Below, in pieces: positions 42,272-50,713 of a DNA stretch of 64,000 nucleotides. The DNA comes from Salinadaptatus halalkaliphilus (GTDB lineage Archaea; Halobacteriota; Halobacteria; Halobacteriales; Natrialbaceae): contig NZ_RBZW01000077.1 of NCBI RefSeq assembly GCF_006543045.1, forward strand, positions 613 through 64,612. Reading direction: 5' to 3'. The notes under the pieces were generated by a model. That model had not been told where the DNA came from. It worked only from the letters and a program-made list of their open reading frames with translations, and did no database searches. Both the position numbers and the translations under genes were made by a program. Each line of letters opens with the position of its first letter. Positions within the stretch are counted from its first letter, which is position 1.

Positions 42272-43309
42272 ATGGCTGACCACGGCACCATCCTGGTTCC
42301 GATCGCACCGTCGTCGACGCTCGAGCAAACGGTCTCTCACGCGATCGGTCTCGCTCGAGAGCGAGACGGTGGCGTCCACCTCGTTCGAACCGTCTCCGGC
42401 CGGTATGCAGACGAGGAGCCGGCCGAGGTCGACAAACGGGTGCTCGAGCGAGCCGAGCGACGTGCTCGGGAGGCCGGTCCGGACGATCTATCACTGACGA
42501 CGGCGTTTCTGGGCACCGATCAATACATGGCTGCGCCCTCCGAGCATATCGAGTGTCTGCTCGAATATGCCGCTGCGAACGGGATCGGTGAGATCGTCCT
42601 CGATCCGAACTACACCATCGACGCGACGGCACCCACGCTTCAATCGCTCGAGTCGATCCTCGAGCGAACCGGCGTCGATTTCGAACAGGCACCGGTCGCA
42701 ACCGATGGCTGGCAGCCCACGGGCGAGGAACTGATCCGGGCCGGTCTCATCGGCATCGTCGCGTTCGTGTTCTACGTCGGCCTCGGCGGCCCGACCTACC
42801 CCTTCGCGCTGGCTTCCGGCGTCGTAACGGCGGTGATCGCCGCCGCCCTCCTACGAAACGTCGCCTTCGAGACGACGCCGCGTCTCGGACCGGTCGCTGG
42901 GACAGTCGCTCGAGGCCTCTACTTCGTGCCGTATCTGCTCTGGGAGATTACCAAGGCGAACGTGTTGTTCGCCTACGTCGTCTTGCATCCATCCTTGCCG
43001 ATCGATCCCGGTCTCGACCGGGTCGATGCCGCCGTCGGAAGCGGGCTCTCCGTGACGGCGTTTGCAAACAGCATTACGTTGACCCCCGGCACGCTCACCG
43101 TCGACGCCGACGGCCACCATCTGCTAGTCCACTCGCTCAACCAGAGCGCCCGCGAGGACCTTCTCGAGGGCGTCCACGAGGCGCCGGTTCGATACCTCTT
43201 CTATGGCAGCGAAGGGGCCGATCTTCCCGGACCTGGGGAACGCGGCGATTTCGAAGCGATCCTCGGGCCGGCCCTCGAGGACGAGAACGGAGGTGTGACC
43301 GATGAGTGA
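42272..43309 (+). CDS. mnhE: Mrp antiporter subunit E with N-terminal UspA-like domain
   Basis: 345 residues from ATG 42272 (MADHGTILVPIAPSS). Residues 1-~135 resemble a universal-stress-protein domain (ILVPIAPSSTLEQTVSHAIG, GIGEIVLDPNYT). Residues ~150-345 are the MrpE/MnhE membrane subunit (FYVGLGGPTYPFALASGVV, LYFVPYLLWEITKANVLFAY, NSITLTPGTLTVD). The fusion suggests cytoplasmic nucleotide or stress sensing attached to the Na+/H+ antiporter. It is the first gene of a nine-gene run with overlapping ends. Confidence 0.9.
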   Translation: MADHGTILVPIAPSSTLEQTVSHAIGLARERDGGVHLVRTVSGRYADEEPAEVDKRVLERAERRAREAGPDDLSLTTAFLGTDQYMAAPSEHIECLLEYAAANGIGEIVLDPNYTIDATAPTLQSLESILERTGVDFEQAPVATDGWQPTGEELIRAGLIGIVAFVFYVGLGGPTYPFALASGVVTAVIAAALLRNVAFETTPRLGPVAGTVARGLYFVPYLLWEITKANVLFAYVVLHPSLPIDPGLDRVDAAVGSGLSVTAFANSITLTPGTLTVDADGHHLLVHSLNQSAREDLLEGVHEAPVRYLFYGSEGADLPGPGERGDFEAILGPALEDENGGVTDE

Positions 43310-43586
43310 GTTTCTGAGCACGGCGTTGCTCGGGGCTGCCGCGATCGTCGTCGTACTGGCCGCGATCGTTCTGTACCGCGTTATTGCCGGACCGACGACC
43401 CACGACCGCGTCGTCGCGGTCAACGTCATTGGTACGAGCATCGTCATCGTATTGGCACTGATCGCTGCCGGTCTCGATCAGCCGGCCTATCTCGACATCG
43501 CGATCGTCTACGCGTTGCTCAACTTCGTGTTGAGTCTCGTCGTCGGTCGGTTCACCTACGAACGTGAGGGGGTGGAGTGGCGATGA
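43302..43586 (+). CDS. mnhF: Mrp Na+/H+ antiporter subunit F
   Basis: 94 residues, three membrane helices: LSTALLGAAAIVVVLAAIVLY, VVAVNVIGTSIVIVLALIAA and LDIAIVYALLNFVLSLVVG. The signature YRVIAGPTTHDRVVAVN after helix 1 is typical of MrpF. It overlaps mnhE by 8 bp and mnhG by 4 bp. Confidence 0.93.
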   Translation: MSEFLSTALLGAAAIVVVLAAIVLYRVIAGPTTHDRVVAVNVIGTSIVIVLALIAAGLDQPAYLDIAIVYALLNFVLSLVVGRFTYEREGVEWR

Positions 43587-43912
43587 CGCTCATCACCGCC
43601 CTCGTGATCGCGTTTGCGGCACTCGGCGTCTTTTTCACGTTCGTCGCCGCGGTCGGGATGATCCGCCTCCCCGACATCTACTCGCGAACGCACGCGGCCA
43701 CCAAGGCCGATACCCTCGGTGCCGGCTTCTCGATTCTCGCCGTTGCGCTCTACTTCGGAACGGCTGGCGAGATACTTCGGGCCGGGCTGTTGGTCGTGTT
43801 CGTTTACTACACGAATCCAACGGCAGCCCACGCCATCGCACGCGCCGCCTACAGCAGAGATATCGATGTCTGGACGACCAAAGACGACGATTCGTCGGAG
43901 GAAACAGCATGA
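43583..43912 (+). CDS. mnhG: Mrp Na+/H+ antiporter subunit G
   Basis: 109 residues from ATG 43583 (a GTG two codons earlier is less likely). MrpG motif: AVGMIRLPDIYSRTHAATKADTLG between helices 1 and 2, then LVVFVYYTNPTAAHAIARAA. It overlaps its neighbours by 4 bp on each side. Confidence 0.93.
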   Translation: MTLITALVIAFAALGVFFTFVAAVGMIRLPDIYSRTHAATKADTLGAGFSILAVALYFGTAGEILRAGLLVVFVYYTNPTAAHAIARAAYSRDIDVWTTKDDDSSEETA

Positions 43913-44493
43913 TCTGGCTCGAGTTAGGATTGATCGCGTTCGTCGTCATCGCCGCACTGTTCGTCGCGTTCGCACGAGACGTCGTGGGTGCGGTCGTCAC
44001 CTTCGCCGGGCTCACCCTAGGTATCGCCGTGATCTGGGTCCTGCTTGCCGCACCCGACGTCGCGCTGATCGAAGCCGCCGTCGGTGCCGGCGTCACCTCG
44101 GTGTTGTTCCTGATTACCATCGTCAAGACCACCGGGATGTCCGATCCCTCGGCGGAAGACGACACCGACGGTCGATTCTACGCGTTCCGGTCGCTCAACC
44201 TACCTGCGCTGGCCGTCGTCGGCGCACTCGCCGTCCCGCTTGCGTATACGTTCCTCTCGTTGCCGCCGGTCGGCGCCGAGAACGCTCCCGCCGTGGCAGC
44301 GACGTATGCAGACGGTGCGGAGACGCCCTATGGCTACTACATCGAGGAAACCCTCGAGGAGACCGGCTTCCCGAACGCCGTCGTGGCGGTGCTGGTCGTG
44401 TATCGTGGTCTAGACACCCTGGGTGAACTCATCGTCGCCTTCGCCGCGGCGGTGAGCATCCTCGTCGTACTCCAGCGGGAGGATATCCTATGA
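43909..44493 (+). CDS. DUF4040/MbhD-MrpB N-terminal type antiporter subunit
   Basis: 194 residues from ATG 43909. The first part (ALFVAFARDVVGAVVTFAG, AAPDVALIEAAVGAGVTSVLF) is the MbhD/DUF4040 domain found in Mrp and membrane-bound hydrogenase complexes. The C-terminal part (NAVVAVLVVYRGLDTLGEL) matches the MbhE-like domain. In some organisms these are joined to MrpA or MrpB. It overlaps mnhG and mnhB by 4 bp each. Confidence 0.88.
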   Translation: MIWLELGLIAFVVIAALFVAFARDVVGAVVTFAGLTLGIAVIWVLLAAPDVALIEAAVGAGVTSVLFLITIVKTTGMSDPSAEDDTDGRFYAFRSLNLPALAVVGALAVPLAYTFLSLPPVGAENAPAVAATYADGAETPYGYYIEETLEETGFPNAVVAVLVVYRGLDTLGELIVAFAAAVSILVVLQREDIL

Positions 44494-45170
44494 TCGGGGA
44501 CCGAACCGACGACCGGGCCGACCTCGTGGCCGACGGTGGTTCGGATACCGACGCTGCCGATGGTCGATCGGACACGAATGCTGCCGGCGCTGACGCGAAT
44601 CCTGACGCCGATACGGAGGAGATCCACGGCTACGAGGCAGACGAACGGTCGCCGGCGGAACCGGCCTCCGGGTCGGGCGACGTGGCCGAAGACGCGACTC
44701 CTACCGGCCCGGAACGCGGGGACGGCGATCTCGAGACGACGGCCAATGTCGTCGAGAGCCCGGTCGTCAAAACCGCCGCGCGGACGATTACGCCGCTGGT
44801 CGTCGCATTCGGGATCTACCTGACGCTGTTCGGGACGAGTCTGCCAGGTGGCGCGTTCCAGGGCGGCGTCGTCATGGCCACCTCGATCGTGTTGATCGCG
44901 ATGGCCTTTGGCTTCGGACCGACCCAGGAGTGGCTCGACGAACGGGCACTCGCTGGGCTGTTCATACTGGGCTGTGCCATCTTCGGCGGCGTCGCCTTCG
45001 GCGCGATCGTCTACGGCGGGGACATCCTCGAGCTGTTCGTCTTCCCGCTGTCGGTCGAGAACATGGTCAAGCTCGTCGAGGTCGCCATCGCCGCGCTCGT
45101 CACCGGCGTGATCATCGGCCTCATCGTCTGGCTCGCGGACGGATTCGAAGACGGCGGTGATTCCATATGA
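44490..45170 (+). CDS. mnhB: Mrp Na+/H+ antiporter subunit B
   Basis: 226 residues. The first ~85 residues are an unusual acidic, disordered extension (many Asp, Ala, Thr). The MnhB core starts at VVKTAARTITPLVVAFGIYL, with GTSLPGGAFQGGVVMATSIV as the family motif and four membrane helices. The stop overlaps mnhC by 4 bp. Confidence 0.92.
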   Translation: MIGDRTDDRADLVADGGSDTDAADGRSDTNAAGADANPDADTEEIHGYEADERSPAEPASGSGDVAEDATPTGPERGDGDLETTANVVESPVVKTAARTITPLVVAFGIYLTLFGTSLPGGAFQGGVVMATSIVLIAMAFGFGPTQEWLDERALAGLFILGCAIFGGVAFGAIVYGGDILELFVFPLSVENMVKLVEVAIAALVTGVIIGLIVWLADGFEDGGDSI

Positions 45171-45553
45171 TCGAAGCCTACCACTACTACTTCACCTCGT
45201 TCGCGCTCTTCCTGATCGGACTGTACATGATGATCGACAACCCGAACCTCATCAAGAAGATCATCGGGCTCAACTTCGCCCAGATCGCAGTCTACCTGAT
45301 GCTCGTGACCATCGGCTACGTCGACGGTGCCACGGCGCCGATCATCGGCTTCGAGGAACCCCACGCGAATCCGCTGGTCCACGTGCTCGTCCTGACCGCG
45401 ATTGTCGTCGGCGTGGCGCTGACGGCACTCGCACTGGCGCTCGTTATCCGGCTCTACGCCGAGTTCGGGACTCTCGATACCCGCGAGATAGAAGCCGCCA
45501 TCGCCGCCGACGACACCACGTCGGCGAATTCGGGAGGTGGCGACGATGACTGA
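45167..45553 (+). CDS. mnhC: Mrp Na+/H+ antiporter subunit C (NuoK-like)
   Basis: 128 residues, three membrane helices with the NuoK/MrpC pattern: ALFLIGLYMMIDNPNLIKKI, GLNFAQIAVYLMLVTIGY and LVLTAIVVGVALTALALALV. The C-terminal tail is acidic. It overlaps the next gene by 8 bp. Confidence 0.93.
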   Translation: MIEAYHYYFTSFALFLIGLYMMIDNPNLIKKIIGLNFAQIAVYLMLVTIGYVDGATAPIIGFEEPHANPLVHVLVLTAIVVGVALTALALALVIRLYAEFGTLDTREIEAAIAADDTTSANSGGGDDD

Positions 45554-47237
45554 GGCCGTCCTCGCGAACGTGACGACCGACGTCGCCTCAATTCGACCGG
45601 GTGCCGTCCTGCTGGTCTCGTTGGTCGCCGTCGCGCTGATCTTCCTCTCGAAGAACCGGCCGAACGTCCGCGAGGCGTGGTCGCTGCTTGCGGCCCTGGC
45701 CATGTTCGGCATCGTCGCCAGCATGGTCCCCGACGTCCTCGAGGGCACCGTCCACGTCACCAACCTCGGGACGTTCGTCGACGGCATCGACCTCGAGTTG
45801 CGTGCCGACGGACTCGGCATGCTGTTTGCGCTCGTCTCGAGTGGCCTCTACGTGGTGACAGCGCTGTACTCCATCGGCTACATGCGCGGCCACCATGAGC
45901 CGTTCCAGACGCGGTTTTTCGCGATGCTGTGTGCCAGCGTCGGCGCGGCGCTGGGCGTCGCCTTCGCCGCGAATATCTTCGTGTTGCTCGTCTTCTACGA
46001 GATCCTGACGCTTGCGACCTACCCGTTGGTCGCTCACGACGAATCCGCCGAGGCACGCACGTCGGGGTACAAGTACCTCGCGTACGCGCTCTCGGGCGGG
46101 CTCGCCGTCTTCGGCGGCATGGTCGCCGTCTTTTGGATTACCGACCCAAGTACGATCTCGTTCACTCGAGGCGGGATCGAGGGACTCGCCGCGGTCGCGG
46201 CAGCCGATCCGTGGTACGCCCGCGGGGCCTTCGCACTGCTGGCGGGCGGGTTCGCCGTGAAAGCCGGCGTCATGCCGGTCCACGCCTGGCTGCCGAGTGC
46301 GATGGTCGCGCCGACGCCGGTCTCGGGACTGCTCCACGCGGTCGCGGTCGTCAAAGCCGGCGCGTTCGGCGTCGCCCGAACCGTCATCGATGTCTTCGGC
46401 CCGGAAGTCGTCTACGAGATCGGGATGGGCGTTCCGCTCGCGATTCTGGCAGGGGCGACGATCATCATCGCGAGTCTGTTCGCCCTGCGCCAGGACAACC
46501 TCAAGGCCAGGCTCGCCTACTCGACGATCGCCCAGCTGTCCTACATCGTCCTCGGGCTCTCGCTGCTGTATCCCGCAGCGCTGATGGGCGGGTTACTCCA
46601 CATCCCCGCACACGCGTTCGCGAAGCTGACCCTGTTCCTCTGTGCCGGGGCGTTGTACGTCCAGCTCGATCTCAAGTACATCAGCGAGATGCCCGGCGTC
46701 GCAAAGCGGATGCCGATCACGATGTCGGCGTTTACGCTCGCGAGCTTCAGCATGGCCGGCATCCCCATCCTCGCCGGCTTCGTCAGCAAGTGGCACATCC
46801 TGCTCGGTGGCGCCGAAGCAGGTAATCTCCTCGTCATCGCCGTGCTCGTTACCTCCGGCGCGTTGAACGTCGCGTACTTCTGGCCGATCATCTATACAGC
46901 CTTCTTCGAGACCGCCAGCGACCACGGCGGCAAACCCGTCCTCGAGAACCCCTTCGGCGGCGCGCCGGAGAAGTCCCAGGAGTATCGCGCCGACGGTGGC
47001 GACGACGTTCACGGGGACGACCACGACGACCACGGTCACGGCCACGTCGACCTCCCGCCGAGTGACGGCTGGACTCGATCCGAGGGCTGGCTGGACGAAA
47101 CGACGCTCCTGATGCTCGTTCCACTGATGACAACAGCAACACTCGTCGTCCTGTTCGGAACCGTTCCCGATCACATCGTCTTCTTCGAGTTGATCGAGGG
47201 CATCGTCGAAGCTGCCTGGGAGGTGAGCCCCGAATGA
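45546..47237 (+). CDS. mnhD: Proton-conducting (NuoL/M/N-like) antiporter subunit 1, with His-rich loop
   Basis: 563 residues from ATG 45546 (MTEAVLANVTTDV), about 14 membrane helices of the MrpA/MrpD/NuoLMN type. The core includes YEILTLATYPLVAHDES with the conserved Glu, GGFAVKAGVMPVHAWLPSA with the key Lys, and LKARLAYSTIAQLSYI. Near residues 475-505 is a cytoplasmic or periplasmic loop rich in His and Asp (DDVHGDDHDDHGHGHVD). It is the first of three such subunits in this operon. Confidence 0.9.
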   Translation: MTEAVLANVTTDVASIRPGAVLLVSLVAVALIFLSKNRPNVREAWSLLAALAMFGIVASMVPDVLEGTVHVTNLGTFVDGIDLELRADGLGMLFALVSSGLYVVTALYSIGYMRGHHEPFQTRFFAMLCASVGAALGVAFAANIFVLLVFYEILTLATYPLVAHDESAEARTSGYKYLAYALSGGLAVFGGMVAVFWITDPSTISFTRGGIEGLAAVAAADPWYARGAFALLAGGFAVKAGVMPVHAWLPSAMVAPTPVSGLLHAVAVVKAGAFGVARTVIDVFGPEVVYEIGMGVPLAILAGATIIIASLFALRQDNLKARLAYSTIAQLSYIVLGLSLLYPAALMGGLLHIPAHAFAKLTLFLCAGALYVQLDLKYISEMPGVAKRMPITMSAFTLASFSMAGIPILAGFVSKWHILLGGAEAGNLLVIAVLVTSGALNVAYFWPIIYTAFFETASDHGGKPVLENPFGGAPEKSQEYRADGGDDVHGDDHDDHGHGHVDLPPSDGWTRSEGWLDETTLLMLVPLMTTATLVVLFGTVPDHIVFFELIEGIVEAAWEVSPE

Positions 47238-49036
47238 ACGAACTGCTCGCATTCCCGCCTGCGCTGATCGTCGCCATCGCCCTCGTCCTCGTCCCGCTGC
47301 TCTCGAGGCGGTTGGCACACGGCCTCGCGACGCTGTCGCTCGCTGCGGTCGTCGCCTGGGCGCTGCTGGTTCCCGACGGCACCGGCCCGACGACGACGTT
47401 CATGGGCTTCGAGATCATCGTCCTCGAGGTCGATCAGTTCACGCGCCTGATGGCGATCATCTTCGGCGGGTTCGGGGCCTTCGCGGTCGCCTACGCCTAC
47501 TTCGCCGAGACGAGTAATCGCCACCTCATGTGGGGGCTTGGCTACGTCACCGCCTCGCTGTGGACGGTCATGGTCGGCGACTGGCTCGGCCTGATCGTCG
47601 GCTGGGAGGCGATGGCCATCGCCAGCACGATCTTCGTCTGGCTCTCTGGCGGTCGCTCGATCCGGACGGGGTACCGATACGCCCTCGTCCACGCTATCGG
47701 GGGCAGCATCTTGCTATCAGCGATCGTCCTCTACCTCTTTGCTGTCGGTCCCGATCCGACCGCCTTGCACTTCGACGGCACTGGGATCGGCGGCCTCGAG
47801 GTCGCGGTCGCCGGCGTCACGGTCTCGGTGCCGGCGTTACTCGCTGGCGTCGGGATCGGGATCAACGCGGCGATCATCGGCTTTCACACCTGGCTGCCCG
47901 ACACCTATCCGAGTCCACACGTCGCCACGTCGGTGTTTTTGGCCTGTTACACGACCAAGACGGCCGTCTACGCGTTCTATCGCGCGTTCCCTGACGACGG
48001 CAACCTCTATCTGGCGTACATGGGCGCCGCGATGGCGATCTACGGTGCAGCCTTCGCACTGGCCCAGAAGGACATGCGCCGGCTGCTGTCCTATCACATT
48101 CAGGGGCAGGTCGGATTCATGCTCGTCGGTATCGGGGTCGGCACCGAACTCGCCGTCGCCGGCGCCTTCGCCCACCTGTTCAACCACATCCTCTACAAGG
48201 GCCTGCTGTTCATGGCCGCGGGGATCATCATCATCAAAATCGGCAAGGAGAGCCTCGACACGTTCGGCGCGATCGGCACCACGGCTCCTATCGCCCTTGG
48301 TGCCTTCCTCGTCGGTGCACTGTCGATTTCCGGCGTCCCCGGATTCAACGGCTTCATCAGCAAGGGGATGCTGACCGATGCCGTCATCCACGAGAATCTC
48401 GTGACTCTCGAGTGGATGTTCTACCTCGGCAGCATCGGCACCTTCGCCTCGTTCATGAAGTTCGGCTACTACGCCTTCCTCGACGGCGACTCGATCGAGA
48501 TGCCCGACGCCGACTGGGGGCACGCCATCGTCACCGGAGGCGTCGCCGCCACCTGTATCGGGTTCGGGCTCTACTATCCCGCGCTGTACGCGATCATCCC
48601 GTTCGGCGATATCTGGGGTGCAGAGCCGTACTCGCTCTACCAGTATACGAAAGTCGCCGCCCTCGCAACCGGCGGGCTGCTCGTCTTCGTCGTCTCGAAA
48701 CCCCTGCTGTCGACCTTCCACGGCGGTATCGACGTCGACCGGGGACACAACCCCCTCGCGTTCTACGGGACGAAAGGCCTCTCGGGCGGACTCGGTGGGC
48801 TCTACAACGGTGTCAACGACATTGTCGTCTCGACCGGCTGGGCGTTGGTCCGGACGGCCCACGATCCGGAGCCGGCGATCCGATCGGCCATCCCGACGGG
48901 GTGGCAGGACCGATACGAGACACGCGTCGAGCGCACGCCCGGCAAGACCGGCGGAAAACTCGGTATCGGGCTGACGATCTACGTCGCGACCGGCGTACTC
49001 ATGCTCGCGCTCGGATTCGCACTCTTCATCAACTAA
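47234..49036 (+). CDS. Proton-conducting antiporter subunit 2 (MrpA/NuoL-like)
   Basis: 600 residues. NuoL-type features: GWEAMAIASTIFVWLSGG, INAAIIGFHTWLPDTYPSP, DMRRLLSYHIQGQVGFML and LFNHILYKGLLFMAAG. A C-terminal amphipathic extension (LAFYGTKGLSGGLGGLYN) recalls the long NuoL/MrpA-type tail before a last helix. It overlaps subunit 1 by 4 bp. It lacks the DUF4040 part of bacterial MrpA, which is a separate gene here (43909). Confidence 0.9.
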   Translation: MNELLAFPPALIVAIALVLVPLLSRRLAHGLATLSLAAVVAWALLVPDGTGPTTTFMGFEIIVLEVDQFTRLMAIIFGGFGAFAVAYAYFAETSNRHLMWGLGYVTASLWTVMVGDWLGLIVGWEAMAIASTIFVWLSGGRSIRTGYRYALVHAIGGSILLSAIVLYLFAVGPDPTALHFDGTGIGGLEVAVAGVTVSVPALLAGVGIGINAAIIGFHTWLPDTYPSPHVATSVFLACYTTKTAVYAFYRAFPDDGNLYLAYMGAAMAIYGAAFALAQKDMRRLLSYHIQGQVGFMLVGIGVGTELAVAGAFAHLFNHILYKGLLFMAAGIIIIKIGKESLDTFGAIGTTAPIALGAFLVGALSISGVPGFNGFISKGMLTDAVIHENLVTLEWMFYLGSIGTFASFMKFGYYAFLDGDSIEMPDADWGHAIVTGGVAATCIGFGLYYPALYAIIPFGDIWGAEPYSLYQYTKVAALATGGLLVFVVSKPLLSTFHGGIDVDRGHNPLAFYGTKGLSGGLGGLYNGVNDIVVSTGWALVRTAHDPEPAIRSAIPTGWQDRYETRVERTPGKTGGKLGIGLTIYVATGVLMLALGFALFIN

Positions 49037-49038
49037 CA

Positions 49039-49134
49039 ATGACGACGAACACTCTCACGACGACAGAGACGGACCGACGCAGCGAGGACGAACGCCACGT
49101 CGTCGCCAGAACTGGCTCTACGGGGGTGCGATAA
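49039..49134 (+). CDS. Possible 31-aa peptide in the Mrp operon
   Basis: ATG 49039 begins two bases after the previous stop, and its own stop is two bases before the next start (49137), so it fills the only gap of this operon exactly. The peptide is hydrophilic (MTTNTLTTTETDRRSEDERH...). It could be a real small subunit, a remnant, or a spacer open by chance. Confidence 0.4.
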   Translation: MTTNTLTTTETDRRSEDERHVVARTGSTGVR

Positions 49135-49136
49135 CG

Positions 49137-50606
49137 ATGGAACACCTCGAGTGGCTCGTCGCTGCCGTCGTCCTCTTGCCGCTGTTGACGGCAGCAGTAC
49201 CCGTCGCCGCGAGCCTTCGCTGGAAGCAGGTCGGCTGGGGCTTCGCTGCGACGATCCTCTCGGCGACGTTCGCCCTCGCGGTGGCGGTCACGTGGGTCAT
49301 CTACGAAAACGGAGCCATTCGATACGCACTCGCCGGCGTGGAGGTCCCGTTCGGTATCGAGCTCTACGCAGACGAGTTCTCGATGCTCGTCGTGATCCTC
49401 ACGCTTCTCATCTGTCTCGGGGTCCTCGTCTACACTCGGATCGGCGGTCCGCGCGGCAACAGCTTCTACGCCGGCTTCCTGCTGTTGACCGGTGGGATGC
49501 TCGGCGTCGTGCTGACGGGCGACATCTTCAACCTCTACGTCTTCCTCGAGATCATGGCGATTTCGTCGTACGCCCTAGTCTCGTCCTCAAAGTACCGGTG
49601 GTCGACCTACGCCGCGTTCAAGTACCTGCTGGTCGGTACTGTCGGCGCGTCGTTCTACCTGCTCGGGGTCGCACTCGTGCTCGCAGCGACGGGGACGCTG
49701 ACCATGCAGGAACTGCCGCCGCTGATCGCCGATGCGGGCTACACCGATCCGGTCGTCGTCACGGCGTTCGTCCTAATGGGTGTCGGGCTGGCCATCAAGA
49801 TCGCGCTGTTTCCGGTCCATACCTGGCTGGCAGACGCCCACGCCTCCGCACCCGACGGCATCAGTGCCGTCATCTCCGCGCTGATGCCCGCTGTCGCGGT
49901 CTACGCGCTCGCTCGGGTCATCTTCACCGTCTTCACGCCCGAATTCCTCGATGCCAACCCGACGATTTCGCAGTTGCTACTCGTCGGGGCACTCTTGAGC
50001 CTCTTTGCGGGCAGTTTCTTCGCTCTCCTCCAGGACCACATCAAGCTCGTGTTGGCGTACTCGACAGTTTCGCAGTTCGGGATCATCCTCACCGGGATCG
50101 CCGTCGCGAACGATACTGCACTCTTTGGCTCGATGCTCCAGATCTTCGGCCACGGCGTCGTCAAGGCCTCGCTGTTCATCCTGGCGGGGATGTTCGCCCT
50201 TCGCTTCGGTGGCATCCGAACCGTCGACGAGTACGCCGGCCTCGCAAAGCGCGCGCCGGTGATGGCGGGCGCCTTCGCCGTGCTCGGTATCTCCATGATC
50301 GGACTCCCCCCGACGGTCGGTTTCGTCGGGAAGTGGTACATCGCGCTGGGTGCCTTCCAAGAAGGCCTGTGGCTCGTCTCGGCGCTTGTCTTGGGGAGCA
50401 CGTTGCTCTCTGCGGGCTACATTCTGCCGTTTATCAACCGGATCTACTTCCACCCATTCGAGGGCGAGGACGTCGATCCGGCCTCCATCACCTACGGTAT
50501 GCTGATCGCGATCATCATCGGTGCGACGCTCGGGCTGACGCTCGGATTCGTCTCCGCAGACATTCACGCGCTCCTCGAGAGCGCCGTCAGCGAACTGGGC
50601 GTCTGA
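49137..50606 (+). CDS. Proton-conducting antiporter subunit 3 (MrpD-like)
   Basis: 489 residues with about 14 helices, the size of MrpD. Motifs: FLEIMAISSYALVSSSKYR with the conserved Glu, GLAIKIALFPVHTWLADAHA with Lys and His, LQDHIKLVLAYSTVSQFGI and IFGHGVVKASLFILAGM. It is the last gene of the operon. Compared with the bacterial seven-gene Mrp (A-G), the operon has split the MrpA-like functions and carries a third NuoLMN-type subunit. Confidence 0.92.
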   Translation: MEHLEWLVAAVVLLPLLTAAVPVAASLRWKQVGWGFAATILSATFALAVAVTWVIYENGAIRYALAGVEVPFGIELYADEFSMLVVILTLLICLGVLVYTRIGGPRGNSFYAGFLLLTGGMLGVVLTGDIFNLYVFLEIMAISSYALVSSSKYRWSTYAAFKYLLVGTVGASFYLLGVALVLAATGTLTMQELPPLIADAGYTDPVVVTAFVLMGVGLAIKIALFPVHTWLADAHASAPDGISAVISALMPAVAVYALARVIFTVFTPEFLDANPTISQLLLVGALLSLFAGSFFALLQDHIKLVLAYSTVSQFGIILTGIAVANDTALFGSMLQIFGHGVVKASLFILAGMFALRFGGIRTVDEYAGLAKRAPVMAGAFAVLGISMIGLPPTVGFVGKWYIALGAFQEGLWLVSALVLGSTLLSAGYILPFINRIYFHPFEGEDVDPASITYGMLIAIIIGATLGLTLGFVSADIHALLESAVSELGV

Positions 50607-50713
50607 TACGATCCGTTGTCCCGATTCACCGATACAACCTTCAGGAGTCGTGGTTGTACCGACAACGAGTTCCGCCACTCCACACCAACTGACGGTTCGA
50701 ATCGATCTCGCCC

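Noticed and set aside
41716-42279. Plus-strand frame overlapping the [2Fe-2S] gene start and running to the Mrp operon
   Set aside because: No haloarchaeal codon bias, and it overlaps the 5' end of a well-supported minus-strand gene.
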